64,000 nt of DNA from an uncultured Oscillospiraceae bacterium (GCA_934590325.1 CAKTOW010000006.1:46637-110636); one strand, 5' to 3'; positions 32,839 to 41,057 are shown, counted from the first letter of the stretch. A program made the numbers and translations. The notes: a model not told the origin generated them from the sequence alone.

Positions 32839-33765
32839 TTACTTGCCCATGTTCATCTGAGCAGCGACCTCAGCAGCGAAGTCCTCCTGCTTCTTCTCGA
32901 TGCCCTCGCCGGTCTGGAAGCGCACGGCGTCCACGAACTTCACAGAGCCGCCCAGCTTCTTGGCAGCGTCGGCCACATACTTCTCCACGGAGCCCTGGAA
33001 GATGTCGCCGCGGACGAACTCCATCTGCATCAGGCAGTTCTCCTCATAGAACTTGTTCATCTTGCCCATGACGATCTTTTCCTTCACGGCATCGGGCTTG
33101 GAAGCCATCTTGGGATCGGTATCCATCAGCGCCAGAGCGATCTTCTTCTCCTCGGCCAGCACCTCGTCGGTGACCTGGGACTTATCCCAGAAGCGGGGAT
33201 TCAGCGCGGCGATCTGCATGGCCACGTTCTTGCCGATCTCGGTGGCGTCGATGCCGCCCTCCACGGCCAGGTTCACCAGCACGCCGATCTTGCCGCCGGC
33301 ATGGACATAACCCACGCTGGTGTTCTCGGCGAAGCGGACGAAGCGGCGGATCTGCAGGTTCTCACCGATGGACATGACCTTCTCGGGCATGGTCTCGGAC
33401 ACGGTCAGCTCGCTGCCCACATACTTGCAGTTCATCAGAGCGTCCACGTCGGCGGGGTTCTGCTCGGCGATGACCTTGGCGATGTCCTTGACGAAGGCCA
33501 CGAACAGGTCGCTCTTGGCGCAGAAGTCGGTCTCGCAGTTGACCTCGACCACGACGCCCACGCCGTTCTCGGTCAGGGCATAGGACATACCCTCGGCGGC
33601 GATGCGGCCGGCCTTCTTGGCGGCCTTGGCCAGGCCCTTCTCGCGCAGCCACTCAACAGCCTTATCCATATCGCCGTCGCACTCGACCAGCGCCTTCTTG
33701 CAGTCCATCATACCCACGCTGGTCATCTCGCGCAGGGTCTTCACATCAGCAGCAGTAAAAGCCAT
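32839..33765 (-). CDS. tsf: Elongation factor Ts
   Basis: Guanine-nucleotide exchange factor for EF-Tu, 308 residues. The N-terminal UBA-like part is KTLREMTSVGMMDCKKALVECDGD. VEVNCETDFCAKSDLF marks the core, and the dimerisation subdomain runs through EQPFVKD-type regions (GDIFQGSVEKYV). It lies 87 bp downstream of rpsB with a terminator-like hairpin between the two. Confidence 0.97.
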   Translation of the reverse strand: MAFTAADVKTLREMTSVGMMDCKKALVECDGDMDKAVEWLREKGLAKAAKKAGRIAAEGMSYALTENGVGVVVEVNCETDFCAKSDLFVAFVKDIAKVIAEQNPADVDALMNCKYVGSELTVSETMPEKVMSIGENLQIRRFVRFAENTSVGYVHAGGKIGVLVNLAVEGGIDATEIGKNVAMQIAALNPRFWDKSQVTDEVLAEEKKIALALMDTDPKMASKPDAVKEKIVMGKMNKFYEENCLMQMEFVRGDIFQGSVEKYVADAAKKLGGSVKFVDAVRFQTGEGIEKKQEDFAAEVAAQMNMGK

Positions 33766-33794
33766 TTGTATTTCCTCCTGTAAATTAGTTGATC

Positions 33795-33824
33795 AAAAAA
33801 GGGGCAGGGACACTTCCCTGCCCC
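33795..33824 (-). terminator. Terminator-like hairpin between rpsB and tsf
   Basis: On the minus strand GGGGCAGGGA-AGTG-TCCCTGCCCC is followed by TTTTTT. It would stop part of the rpsB transcripts before tsf, setting S2 above EF-Ts. Confidence 0.75.
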
Positions 33825-33852
33825 GTGAGATTACGCGGTTCTTTTTCCTGAT

Positions 33853-34584
33853 TTACTCAGCGTCCTTGGCCTCGGCGGCATCCTCCACCTGCTCGCCCTG
33901 ACGGCCCTCGATCATGGCGTTGGCCATAACGGAGGCGATCAGCTTGATGGCGCGGATAGCGTCGTCGTTGCCGGGGATGGGATAATCGATCTCGTCGGGA
34001 TCGCAGTTGGTATCGGCGATGGCCACAACGGGAATGCCCAGACGGTGTGCCTCGGCGATGGCGTTGCGCTCCTTGCGGGTATCCACGATGAACAGAGCGC
34101 CGGGCAGCTTCTTCATTTCCTTCACGCCGCCCAGGTACTTCTCCAGCTTCTCGATCTCGCCCAGGTGCTTGATGACTTCCTTCTTGGGCAGCATATCGAA
34201 GGTGCCGTCGGCCTGCATGGTCTTCAGCTGGTTCAGGCGGTCGATACGGGTGCGCATGGTCTTGAAGTTGGTCATCATGCCGCCCAGCCAGCGGGCGTTG
34301 ACGTAGTACTGGCCGCAGCGGGTCGCCTCGTCCTTGATGGCCTCCTGGGCCTGCTTCTTGGTACCCACGAACAGCAGGGTCTGGCCGTTCTCGCTGAGCT
34401 GACGCACGAAGGCATAGGCCTCCTCCAGCTTCTTCACAGTCTTCTGCAGGTCGATGATATAGATGCCGTTACGCTCCGTGTAGATGTAAGGAGCCATCTT
34501 GGGGTTCCAGCGGCGGGTCTGGTGACCGAAGTGCACGCCTGCTTCCAGCAGGGACTTCATGGATACGACGTTCTGATTTGCCAT
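33853..34584 (-). CDS. rpsB: 30S ribosomal protein S2
   Basis: Small-subunit protein of 243 residues. The conserved start is [23 protein letters not shown], then [25 protein letters not shown] and [26 protein letters not shown]. The C-terminal tail is acidic. It has its own promoter and an untranslated leader of roughly 100 nt. Pairing with tsf is universal in Firmicutes. Confidence 0.97.
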   Translation of the reverse strand: MANQNVVSMKSLLEAGVHFGHQTRRWNPKMAPYIYTERNGIYIIDLQKTVKKLEEAYAFVRQLSENGQTLLFVGTKKQAQEAIKDEATRCGQYYVNARWLGGMMTNFKTMRTRIDRLNQLKTMQADGTFDMLPKKEVIKHLGEIEKLEKYLGGVKEMKKLPGALFIVDTRKERNAIAEAHRLGIPVVAIADTNCDPDEIDYPIPGNDDAIRAIKLIASVMANAMIEGRQGEQVEDAAEAKDAE

Positions 34585-34693
34585 GTTGTTTTGTTTCTCC
34601 TTTGATTTTAGTTTGTACCTCCAGCCTCTTCATTCCCCCGGCCAACCTTGCGGCACCGACCGGAAGTCCAAAGCTGTGCGGATTCACCGCAAT
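34585..34693 (-). promoter_or_regulatory. rpsB 5' leader, possible S2 autoregulatory structure
   Basis: The leader of about 100 nt contains a GC-rich foldback (CCGG...GGCCGG at ~34638-34663) followed by a purine-rich stretch with GGAGG, then AAAGGAG at the start codon. Size and position fit a ribosomal-protein leader. I cannot assign it to a known family from sequence alone. Confidence 0.4.
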
Positions 34694-34722
34694 ATAATAC
34701 CACGCGGCATGTCATATTGCAA
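34694..34722 (-). promoter_or_regulatory. Predicted sigma-A promoter of rpsB-tsf
   Basis: Minus strand TTGCAA, 17 bp, TATTAT. Confidence 0.75.
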
Positions 34723-34760
34723 GAAGTTTTTCCGTTTTTGTCCCGAATTTTTCCCGGTTT

Positions 34761-35978
34761 TTACTGCTTTTCCCCGGAAATATCCTCCGTGATGGCCCTC
34801 GTCAGCGCGTCGATGGCCTCCAGCTGGGGCTCGTGGGCGGCGGAACGGATGGTCACGTTGGTCCCTACCTGCTGCCAGCCCTTCAGGGGCTCCAGCAGCG
34901 CGGCCATCTGCCGGGCGGTGACCGGCGCCCACGTGCCGTTCTCCAGCAGGGCGAATTTCCTGTTCTGCAGCCCGTGGGAGGCGATGTCCCGCAGCACCTC
35001 GTCCATGGTGATGAACACGCCGCCGTTGTAGGTGGGCGCCGCGAACACCAGGTGGCTGTACCGGAAGGCGTCGGACACCACGTAGGAGCCCGGCGTCACG
35101 GACACATCGTACATCTTCACCCTCACCCCCTGCTCCGCCAGGCGGCAGGCCAGGATGTTGGCGGCATTCTCCGTGTTGCCGTACACGGAGGCATAGGCGA
35201 TCATCACGCCCTGCACCTCCGGCTCATAGCGGCTCCACAGGTCGTACTTGCCCAGGATGTACCCCAGGTCCTTCCGCCATACATAGCCGTGCAGCGGCAG
35301 CAGCATCTGCACGTCCAGCCCCGCGGCCTTCTGCAGCACCGCCTGCACCTGCGTGCCGTACTTGCCCACGATGTTGGTGTAGTACCGCCGCGCCTCGTCC
35401 AGCACATCCCGGTCGAAGTCCACCTCGTCGGCAAACAGCGCCCCGTTCAGTGCACCGAAGCAGCCGAAGGCATCCGCCGTCAGCAGCAGCTTATCCGTCT
35501 CGTCGTAGGTCATCAGCACCTCCGGCCAGTGCACCATGGGTGCGGCAATGAACCGCAGTGTGTGCCCTCCGGTGCAGAGGGTGTCCCCCTCCTTCACCGG
35601 CGTGACCCGCGCCGCGGTCTCCGCATCGAAGAACTGCCCGATCATATTCTTCGCGGCGGCGCTGCACAGTATGGTCATCTCCGGGTACAGCCGTGCCATG
35701 TCGGCGATCTCCGCGGCGTGGTCGGGCTCCATGTGGTGGACCACCAGATAGTCCGGCGCCTTCCCCTCCAGCACGTGGGCCACATTCTCCCGGAACGTGG
35801 TACGCACGGCGCCGTCCACCGTGTCGAACAGCACCGTCTTTTCATCCTTCAGCACATAGCTGTTGAAGCTCACGCCGTCGGGCACGCCGAACACGCCCTC
35901 GAACAGCGCCAGGCGCCGGCAGTCCGCGCCCACCCAGGTGTAATCCCCGTTGACTTTTCTCGTACAATACATGGTCAT
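34761..35978 (-). CDS. FprA family A-type flavoprotein (flavodiiron protein)
   Basis: Oxygen- or NO-reducing flavodiiron enzyme, 405 residues. The beta-lactamase-like domain carries diiron ligands HHMEPDH (~79-85), the His in APMVHWPEVL (~147), D in TADAFGCFGALNG and LPLHGYVW (~227). The C-terminal flavodoxin domain (from ~255) begins IAYASVYGNTENAA and has APTYNGGVF and ENGTWAP FMN loops. The start follows GGAAAGGATGC, and an extended -10 (TGGTATAAT) lies near 36006-36011. It probably detoxifies O2 in this anaerobe. It is monocistronic. Confidence 0.94.
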   Translation of the reverse strand: MTMYCTRKVNGDYTWVGADCRRLALFEGVFGVPDGVSFNSYVLKDEKTVLFDTVDGAVRTTFRENVAHVLEGKAPDYLVVHHMEPDHAAEIADMARLYPEMTILCSAAAKNMIGQFFDAETAARVTPVKEGDTLCTGGHTLRFIAAPMVHWPEVLMTYDETDKLLLTADAFGCFGALNGALFADEVDFDRDVLDEARRYYTNIVGKYGTQVQAVLQKAAGLDVQMLLPLHGYVWRKDLGYILGKYDLWSRYEPEVQGVMIAYASVYGNTENAANILACRLAEQGVRVKMYDVSVTPGSYVVSDAFRYSHLVFAAPTYNGGVFITMDEVLRDIASHGLQNRKFALLENGTWAPVTARQMAALLEPLKGWQQVGTNVTIRSAAHEPQLEAIDALTRAITEDISGEKQ

Positions 35979-36045
35979 GCATCCTTTCCATGATTTTTTC
36001 ACGGGTATTATACCAAGCCTGTCAAGCTTTTTCCAGCACCCAAAC

Positions 36046-36080
36046 ATAAAAAATAGCGCCCTGCCTCTCGACAGAGCGCT
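36046..36080 (-). terminator. Intrinsic terminator of infC-rpmI-rplT
   Basis: Minus strand AGCGCTCTG-TCGAGAGG-CAGGGCGCT followed by ATTTTTTAT, 15 bp past the rplT stop. Confidence 0.85.
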
Positions 36081-36094
36081 GTATGTGTACAGAT

Positions 36095-36445
36095 TTACGC
36101 CTTCTTGGCGATCTCGCACAGGGCGGCGAACGCCACGGGATCGCTGATGGCCATCTCGGACAGCATCTTGCGGTTGATCTGGATGCCGGCGACCTTCAGA
36201 CCGTGCATGAAGGTGGAGTAGTTCAGACCGTTGGGCTTCACAGCGGCGGAGATACGGGTGATCCACAGCTGACGGAAGTCCCGCTTCTTCAGACGGCGAC
36301 CCACATAGGCGTAGGTCAGGGACTTCATGACCTGCTCGTTGGCCATCTTGAAGTGCTTGGACTTGGCGCCCCAGTAGCCCTTGGCCAGCTTCAGAGTCTT
36401 GTTTCTTCTTTTACGCGCCATCATTGCGCCTTTAACACGTGCCAT
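36095..36445 (-). CDS. rplT: 50S ribosomal protein L20
   Basis: 116-residue protein needed early in 50S assembly and, in Bacillus, the repressor of its own operon through the leader RNA. Conserved stretches include [32 protein letters not shown] (quoted in part: KGYWGAKS) and [14 protein letters not shown]. It is the last gene of infC-rpmI-rplT. Confidence 0.97.
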   Translation of the reverse strand: MARVKGAMMARKRRNKTLKLAKGYWGAKSKHFKMANEQVMKSLTYAYVGRRLKKRDFRQLWITRISAAVKPNGLNYSTFMHGLKVAGIQINRKMLSEMAISDPVAFAALCEIAKKA

Positions 36446-36481
36446 ATTTCAATTGCCTCCTATTCTAACGAAAAACGTATC

Positions 36482-36679
36482 TTATTTGTAGGGGATCATC
36501 TTGCGGATGGTCGCCTCGGTGGTGCAGTCAGCATAGGTGGTGCTACGCAGGCGACGGCCACGCTTGGTATCTTTCTTGGTCAGGATGTGGCTCTTGAAAG
36601 CGTGAGCTCTCTTGACCTTGCCGCTCTTCGTCAGGTTGAAGCGCTTCTTTGCGCCGCTATGGGTCTTCAGTTTAGGCAT
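36482..36679 (-). CDS. rpmI: 50S ribosomal protein L35
   Basis: 65 residues, highly basic: [20 protein letters not shown] at the N-terminus, then [15 protein letters not shown] and IRKMIPYK at the end, all typical of L35. It sits between infC and rplT as in nearly all bacteria. Confidence 0.97.
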   Translation of the reverse strand: MPKLKTHSGAKKRFNLTKSGKVKRAHAFKSHILTKKDTKRGRRLRSTTYADCTTEATIRKMIPYK

Positions 36680-36720
36680 GTTCGTTTACTCCTTCCAATA
36701 TGATCCTATGCGGATAGTGC

Positions 36721-37239
36721 TTACTTTCCGGCCTTGGGGGACAGGAAGATGGACATATTCCGTCCCTCCAGCTTTGCCGCCTTGTCCAGGGTGGCCACTT
36801 CGGTACACAGCTCGGCGAACTTGTTCAGCAGATCACGGCCGATCTCAGTGTGCGCCATCTCGCGGCCGCGGAAGCGGACGGATACCTTGACGCGGTTGCC
36901 GTCGGACAGGAACTTCTGCGCGTTCTTCAGCTTGGTGTTGAAGTCGCCCACGTCGATGCCCGGAGACATGCGGATCTCCTTGATCTCGACAACGTGCTGG
37001 TTCTTTCTGGCTTCCTTCTCGCGCTTGCTCTGCTCGAACTTGTACTTGCCGTAGTTCATCAGCTTGCACACGGGCGGCGTGGCCTGCGGAGAGATCTTCA
37101 CCAGATCAAGCCCCTGCTCCTCTGCGGTACGCAGAGCTTCCTCGCCGGACACGATGCCCAGCTGTTCGCCGTTTTCGCCGATCAGTCGGATCTCCTTGTC
37201 GGTGATCTCCTCGTTCAGTTGATGCTGTACCTTGCTAAT
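36721..37239 (-). CDS. infC: Translation initiation factor IF-3 (ATT start codon)
   Basis: IF-3 of 172 residues keeps the subunits apart and proofreads start codons. N-domain: NEEITDKEIRLIGENGEQLGI; linker with SKREKEARKNQ; C-domain: KEIRMSPGIDVGDFNTKLKNA and VKVSVRFRGREMAH. The start is assigned to ATT at 37239, seven bases after GGAGGTG. The next in-frame ATG upstream (37371) lies far into the leader. AUU starts are classic for infC and let IF-3 repress its own translation. It is followed by rpmI and rplT. Confidence 0.95.
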   Translation of the reverse strand: MSKVQHQLNEEITDKEIRLIGENGEQLGIVSGEEALRTAEEQGLDLVKISPQATPPVCKLMNYGKYKFEQSKREKEARKNQHVVEIKEIRMSPGIDVGDFNTKLKNAQKFLSDGNRVKVSVRFRGREMAHTEIGRDLLNKFAELCTEVATLDKAAKLEGRNMSIFLSPKAGK

Positions 37240-37263
37240 ACCGAAGCACCTCCAATCCAAAAT

Positions 37264-37400
37264 AAAAACGCGGACGCTCCGGGCATCCGCGAAACAACAC
37301 AAACGTCCCTCTCGGGCGTTTGAATGACGCTGTTGACCTCTTTGCCATCGCGTGAGGTGAGGCGGATGCACCGGCCTTCTTTGTTTTCCAGAGTATTTTA
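37264..37400 (-). promoter_or_regulatory. infC leader with attenuator-type terminator
   Basis: About 20 bases before the infC ribosome site the minus strand has CGCGGA...TCCGCG followed by TTTTTATTTT (37264-37291), a terminator within the leader. A second foldback, AAACGCCC...GGGACGTTT (~37301-37321), lies upstream. The layout matches L20-controlled infC leaders of Firmicutes. No clear -35/-10 pair was fixed. Confidence 0.6.
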
Positions 37401-37444
37401 CCCTACGCCGCCCCGTTTGTCAACTGCTTTTTCCAGAAAATTTC

Positions 37445-37474
37445 TGCATATTTTCCCGCGCCCGTGTGAAACTA
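37445..37474 (+). promoter_or_regulatory. Forespore sigma (SigG/SigF)-type promoter
   Basis: TGCATA, 17 bp, GAAACTA. Compared with the Bacillus SigG consensus TGHATA-N16-18-CATNHTA, the -35 is perfect and the -10 matches at most positions. It lies 39 bp before the micro-ORF. Confidence 0.55.
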
Positions 37475-37512
37475 TGTCCGTACCAAGGGTACAGAAAATG
37501 GAGGTATATCTC

Positions 37513-37617
37513 ATGGATAACACGAAAAACACCAAGAACACCAACACCACCGACAACACCGAGAACACCAACACCAAGAATACCAAGAACGCAAAGAACG
37601 CCAAAAACTGCAAGTAA
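37513..37617 (+). CDS. 34-residue Asn/Thr/Lys-repeat micro-protein
   Basis: A small open frame with GGAGG ten bases before its ATG, a forespore-type promoter upstream and a terminator 20 bp downstream. The sequence is built of three-residue units N-(T/A)-(K/E/D/N): MDNTKNTKNTNTTDNTENTN, and onward to NAKNAKNCK at the C-terminus. It has 11 Asn-initiated triplets and a single penultimate-region Cys. It lacks hydrophobic residues, so it is presumably disordered and soluble. I do not recognise a named family. The composition recalls gamma-type SASPs (Asn/Gln-rich spore reserves), but there is no sequence identity to claim. Confidence 0.65.
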   Translation: MDNTKNTKNTNTTDNTENTNTKNTKNAKNAKNCK

Positions 37618-37636
37618 CTTCTTCATGTCTCATATA

Positions 37637-37665
37637 AAGAGGGGGGCCTTCCGGCCCCTCTCTTT
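37637..37665. terminator. Intrinsic terminator (bidirectional)
   Basis: AAAGAGGGG(GG)CC-TTCC-GGCCCCTCTCTTT between the micro-gene and the convergent carboxypeptidase. Confidence 0.8.
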
Positions 37666-37672
37666 ATATCTC

Positions 37673-38455
37673 TCAGTGTTCAGCCCTGCCCAGATACTCC
37701 TCCAGGGTGATATCCCGGTTGAATATCTCCTGTGCCGCGTCCTTGCCTACATAGCGGTAGTGCCATGGCTCATAAATGATGCCGGTGATGTCGGTCTTGC
37801 CGTTGGGATACCGGTGGATAAACCCGTACCGCCAGGAATTGGCCATGAGCCACTTCTGGGTCTCCGTGCTCTCCTGAGCAGAGGTCAGGTCCTGCATATT
37901 GGCGTCCACCACGTCCACCGCCAGCCCCAGCTGATGCTCGCTGGTGCCGGGGATGGCCACGGCCTCGGCGGCCTCCACCTTGGCCTCCTCCTCGCTCATG
38001 CCGCTGCTGATGAGCCGCTGCACCTTGTTGTCGTACAGACCCTGCTGGGTCTCCTGCGTCCGATAGGCGGAGCACAGGAACGGGCTGTAGCCCGCCGCCT
38101 TGCAGGCGTCGATCATCTCCACATACGCCTCATAGCACCGGCTGTCGATCTTCCGCCCGTCGCTCAATGTCACAAGATCCGTCGTCCAGTCCTCCGGCAG
38201 CGGATTCCACGGGTTCACCAGCGTCAGCAGCTCGTCGTCCACGATGACGTTATCCGGTGTCGTCGTGTCGCCTACATTGTCCACGGACTGATTCGTGTTC
38301 TGGGCGTCGTCCGCCGGAGCATCGTCCTTTTTGCAGCCCTTGATGATGAATATCGCACCCACGATGATGCCGGCCAGCAACACGGCGGCGATGATGCGGT
38401 TCCGCATGGCCTCCCGGTAGCGCTTCTGCCGGCGGCGTTCTCTTTCGTAATCCAT
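37673..38455 (-). CDS. D-alanyl-D-alanine carboxypeptidase, VanY/M15B family
   Basis: Membrane-anchored zinc peptidase that trims peptidoglycan stem peptides. A basic cytosolic head (ERERRRQKRYREAMRNR) precedes one helix (~20-38) and an Asp/Asn-rich linker. The catalytic domain runs from ~80 with SAYRTQETQQGLYDN, the zinc motif GTSEHQLGLAVDV and EPWHYRYVG with catalytic Glu and zinc His. At 260 residues it is full length. It starts four bases after the nucleotidyltransferase stop, so they are co-transcribed. There is no VanA-type ligase nearby, so it is a house-keeping rather than resistance form. Confidence 0.92.
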   Translation of the reverse strand: MDYERERRRQKRYREAMRNRIIAAVLLAGIIVGAIFIIKGCKKDDAPADDAQNTNQSVDNVGDTTTPDNVIVDDELLTLVNPWNPLPEDWTTDLVTLSDGRKIDSRCYEAYVEMIDACKAAGYSPFLCSAYRTQETQQGLYDNKVQRLISSGMSEEEAKVEAAEAVAIPGTSEHQLGLAVDVVDANMQDLTSAQESTETQKWLMANSWRYGFIHRYPNGKTDITGIIYEPWHYRYVGKDAAQEIFNRDITLEEYLGRAEH

Positions 38456-38459
38456 TCTG

Positions 38460-39374
38460 TTACCTCAATTCCTCGGGGTATACCCCCGTCTCATGCAGTT
38501 TGATAAGCTCCCGTGCCACACGGGCCCGGTCCTCGTGATACGTCATGCCGAACCAGCGGTCCGCCGACTTCAGCACACTGACCGTCAGCTTCCCCTGCGC
38601 CAGCAGGTCGCCCACCATGGTGGGCAGCAGGCACTCCGCCTTCACCGACTGTCCCGCCTCGCTGCGCAGGAAGTCATGGAAGTACCCCTCCAGCGCGCCG
38701 AAGATGGCCGGGGTGAAGCCCCAGAAGTTCATGGACACCACCGTGTCCCCCTCCAGCACCACGCCGGTATCCTCGTCCCGTATGGTACCGTCGGGCAGCA
38801 GGGCGATCTTCAGTGTCTCCCGGATGTCGCTCAGACACCCGTCCCTCACGTGGCACACGCCCCGCGACACCGTGCCGTGGGCGGTGACGGTGTTCTTCAG
38901 CAGGTACCCCACCATGGTGGCCGCGCCGCGCTCCGGCAGGCGCTCCAGTTCCTCATAGATGGTGCGGTAGGCATCCACCCCGTAGTAGTCGTCGGCGTTG
39001 ATGACGCAGAAGGGCTCCCGCACCAGCTCCCTGGTGCACAGCACCGCGTGGGCGGTGCCGAAGGGCTTCGTCCGCCCCGCCGGCGGCGTGTACCATCCCG
39101 GCAGGGACGTATCGTCCTGATAGGCGTACAGCACCTCCACCGGCCTGCCGTCCGCCGTCCGCAGCCGGGCAGCCATATTGCCGCACAGCCGCTCCATCAG
39201 TTCCCGCATATCCGGCTTGATGATGAACACGACCTTGTCGAACCCGGCGCGCACCGCGTCGTACACGCCGTACTCCATCAGTATCTCTCCGTGGGGGCCC
39301 ACACCGTCCACTTGCTTGTTCCCGCCGTAGCGGGAACCGATGCCCGCCGCCATAATGACCAGCGCTGCGTGCAT
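38460..39374 (-). CDS. Sugar-phosphate nucleotidyltransferase family protein
   Basis: 304-residue NTP-transferase fold. It opens LVIMAAGIGSRYGGNKQVDGVGPHGE, a variant of the GxGxRxxPxTK nucleotide loop. FGTAHAVLCT and FCVINADDYYG (metal Asp) follow, then a C-terminal region with MNFWGFTP. The lack of the usual 'PLTxxxPK' means substrate assignment is unsafe; nucleotide-sugar synthesis is the family expectation. It is in an operon with the VanY-type peptidase, hinting at a cell-envelope use. Confidence 0.82.
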   Translation of the reverse strand: MHAALVIMAAGIGSRYGGNKQVDGVGPHGEILMEYGVYDAVRAGFDKVVFIIKPDMRELMERLCGNMAARLRTADGRPVEVLYAYQDDTSLPGWYTPPAGRTKPFGTAHAVLCTRELVREPFCVINADDYYGVDAYRTIYEELERLPERGAATMVGYLLKNTVTAHGTVSRGVCHVRDGCLSDIRETLKIALLPDGTIRDEDTGVVLEGDTVVSMNFWGFTPAIFGALEGYFHDFLRSEAGQSVKAECLLPTMVGDLLAQGKLTVSVLKSADRWFGMTYHEDRARVARELIKLHETGVYPEELR

Positions 39375-39494
39375 AGTCCTTCCCTCCTCTTATTCGCTGT
39401 GTACCATCATACCACGAACCACGAAAAAAACAAGCGCATTTCGCGCCTGTTAATAGAAACTTAAAGCATTTCCCGGAAAATCCCCTCCCGCCAC

Positions 39495-39523
39495 TGGATT
39501 TTTCCATTTACCTGTTATATAAT
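39495..39523 (+). promoter_or_regulatory. Predicted sigma-A promoter of the EamA transporter
   Basis: TGGATT, 17 bp, TATAAT in a locally AT-rich stretch. Confidence 0.5.
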
Positions 39524-39578
39524 AATTATTTACTGCCGCCCGCCGCGGCAAACCGAGAGAAATAAGGAGAGAACCGCC

Positions 39579-40472
39579 ATGTCCGCCACACAGAAGATCA
39601 TGGGCCACGTATACGCCATTTTCACCATACTGGTCTGGGGCAGCTGCTTCGTACTGACCAAGGAACTGCTGACCGCCTACACCGCCGTGCAGATCATTCC
39701 TCTGCGCATGGGTCTTGCCTACCTGACCCTCTGGGTACTGCGTCCCAAAACACTGAAGCTCCCCTGGAAGGATGAGCTCATGTTCATCCTCATCGGCATC
39801 ACCGGCGGCAGCTTCTACTTCTTCCTGCAGAACACCGCCCTGACCTACACCTACGCCGCCAACGTCAGCATCATCGTGGCCCTGTCCCCCATCCTGACGG
39901 TCATTCTGGCGCAGCTGTTCTCCCGCAGCGGTGAGCGCCTGGGCAAGTTCGTGTACATCGGCGCCGCCATCGCCATCGCCGGCGTGGTGCTGGTGGTGCT
40001 CAACGGCCAGCTGACCTTCCACCTGAACCCCCTGGGCGACCTGATCGCCCTGGCCGCCGCCCTCATGTGGGCCGTATACTCCATACTTATCAAAAAATAC
40101 ACCGAGCAGTACGACAATTTCCTGGTCACCCGCCGGGTGATGCTCTGGGCGTTCATCACCGCCGTACCCCTGATGCTGCTGACGGACGGCATGCCCGACC
40201 TGACGCCCCTGTTCACCACCCCCCGCATCCTGCTGAGCTGGCTGTTCCTGGGCGTGTTCGGCAACGCCGTGTGCTTCGCTATATGGAACATCGCCTTCAA
40301 GCGCCTGGGCGTGGTCAGCACCAACAACTACCTGTACGCCTCCCCCTTCGTCACCCTTGTGGTGGGCTACATCATGCTGGACGAGAAGATCACCCTCATG
40401 AGCGTTATCGGCGCGGTGCTCATCACCGCCGGCGTCATCGTTGCGCTGAAAAAGCCCAAGGAGACCGTCTGA
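39579..40472 (+). CDS. DMT superfamily (EamA) transporter
   Basis: 297-residue integral membrane protein with two five-helix EamA repeats (~10-140 and ~150-290). Each ends in the family's glycine-rich helix (AIAGVVLVVLNGQ; AVLITAGVIVALKKP). TILVWGSCFVLTKELL and SPFVTLVVGYIMLDEKIT are typical EamA segments. Such exporters move amino acids, metabolites or drugs; the substrate cannot be told. AAGGAGAG precedes the ATG. It is monocistronic with its own terminator. Confidence 0.92.
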   Translation: MSATQKIMGHVYAIFTILVWGSCFVLTKELLTAYTAVQIIPLRMGLAYLTLWVLRPKTLKLPWKDELMFILIGITGGSFYFFLQNTALTYTYAANVSIIVALSPILTVILAQLFSRSGERLGKFVYIGAAIAIAGVVLVVLNGQLTFHLNPLGDLIALAAALMWAVYSILIKKYTEQYDNFLVTRRVMLWAFITAVPLMLLTDGMPDLTPLFTTPRILLSWLFLGVFGNAVCFAIWNIAFKRLGVVSTNNYLYASPFVTLVVGYIMLDEKITLMSVIGAVLITAGVIVALKKPKETV

Positions 40473-40486
40473 CCTCCCGTACATAC

Positions 40487-40522
40487 AAAACCGTGCGTTG
40501 CTGTGCAGCGCACGGTTTTTTT
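40487..40522 (+). terminator. Intrinsic terminator
   Basis: AAAACCGTGCG...CGCACGGTTTTTTT, an 11-bp stem. Confidence 0.9.
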
Positions 40523-40523
40523 G

Positions 40524-40552
40524 TTGATTTTCTCCCCGCCTGATGGTATACT
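40524..40552 (+). promoter_or_regulatory. Predicted sigma-A promoter of the membrane-anchored hypothetical
   Basis: TTGATT, 17 bp, TATACT, immediately after the preceding terminator. Confidence 0.75.
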
Positions 40553-40587
40553 TGCAGCAGGTACAACACTGTAAAGGAGGACTCCCC

Positions 40588-41037
40588 ATGCGACAGATAT
40601 GGACATCCCGCAAGGTCTGGCTTCCCATCCTGCTGCTGTTCACCGCCGTACTTATTTTCGCCTGCCGGGACAGGGGCGTGGCCATCGACTTCGACGGCAC
40701 CGGCCTGTACCATGCCAGCCCGCTCGATTCTGCCATCGAGACCGTTCCCGTTTCCTTCCACGGCCAGCTGCGCAAGAACGTTTACACCGGCAGCTGCGAC
40801 ATACCCGGTGTGCTCCAGTGTGACGACCTCTGCGTCGTCTTCCGCGGCGACGAGAGTACCGATGTCTACTGCCGCGACCAAGCCTACTCCGAACCCACGC
40901 CCATCCACAGCATCACCCTTTACCGGGTGCAGCGCTGCGCCGAGATCCGCCTGTGGAGCGAATATACCGTGGAGGGAGACCGCGTCCTCGCCACCTTTGA
41001 CCCCCTCATGCACCCCACCCTCACCGTCACTGAGTGA
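40588..41037 (+). CDS. Hypothetical membrane-anchored or lipoprotein-like exported protein
   Basis: 149 residues, no family recognised. A basic head (RQIWTSRK) and one hydrophobic stretch end in LIFACRDRG. This is either a non-canonical lipobox or simply a membrane anchor. The exported part is a small, probably beta-rich domain with four cysteines (SCDIPGVLQCDDLC, YCRD, RCAE) that could form disulfides. The start is set by AAAGGAGG; an upstream in-frame ATG (40543) lies in the promoter. It is monocistronic, with promoter and terminator both clear, so it is certainly expressed as a unit. Confidence 0.75.
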   Translation: MRQIWTSRKVWLPILLLFTAVLIFACRDRGVAIDFDGTGLYHASPLDSAIETVPVSFHGQLRKNVYTGSCDIPGVLQCDDLCVVFRGDESTDVYCRDQAYSEPTPIHSITLYRVQRCAEIRLWSEYTVEGDRVLATFDPLMHPTLTVTE

Positions 41038-41057
41038 GACAGTCCCCCATAACGCAC

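Noticed and set aside
35979..36266. Longer N-terminus for the flavodiiron protein
   Set aside because: The extra residues come from rplT antisense, terminator and promoter sequence; the ribosome site supports 35978.
37673..38455. Vancomycin resistance component (VanY)
   Set aside because: There are no VanH/A/X or VanRS genes. VanY-like carboxypeptidases are common housekeeping enzymes.
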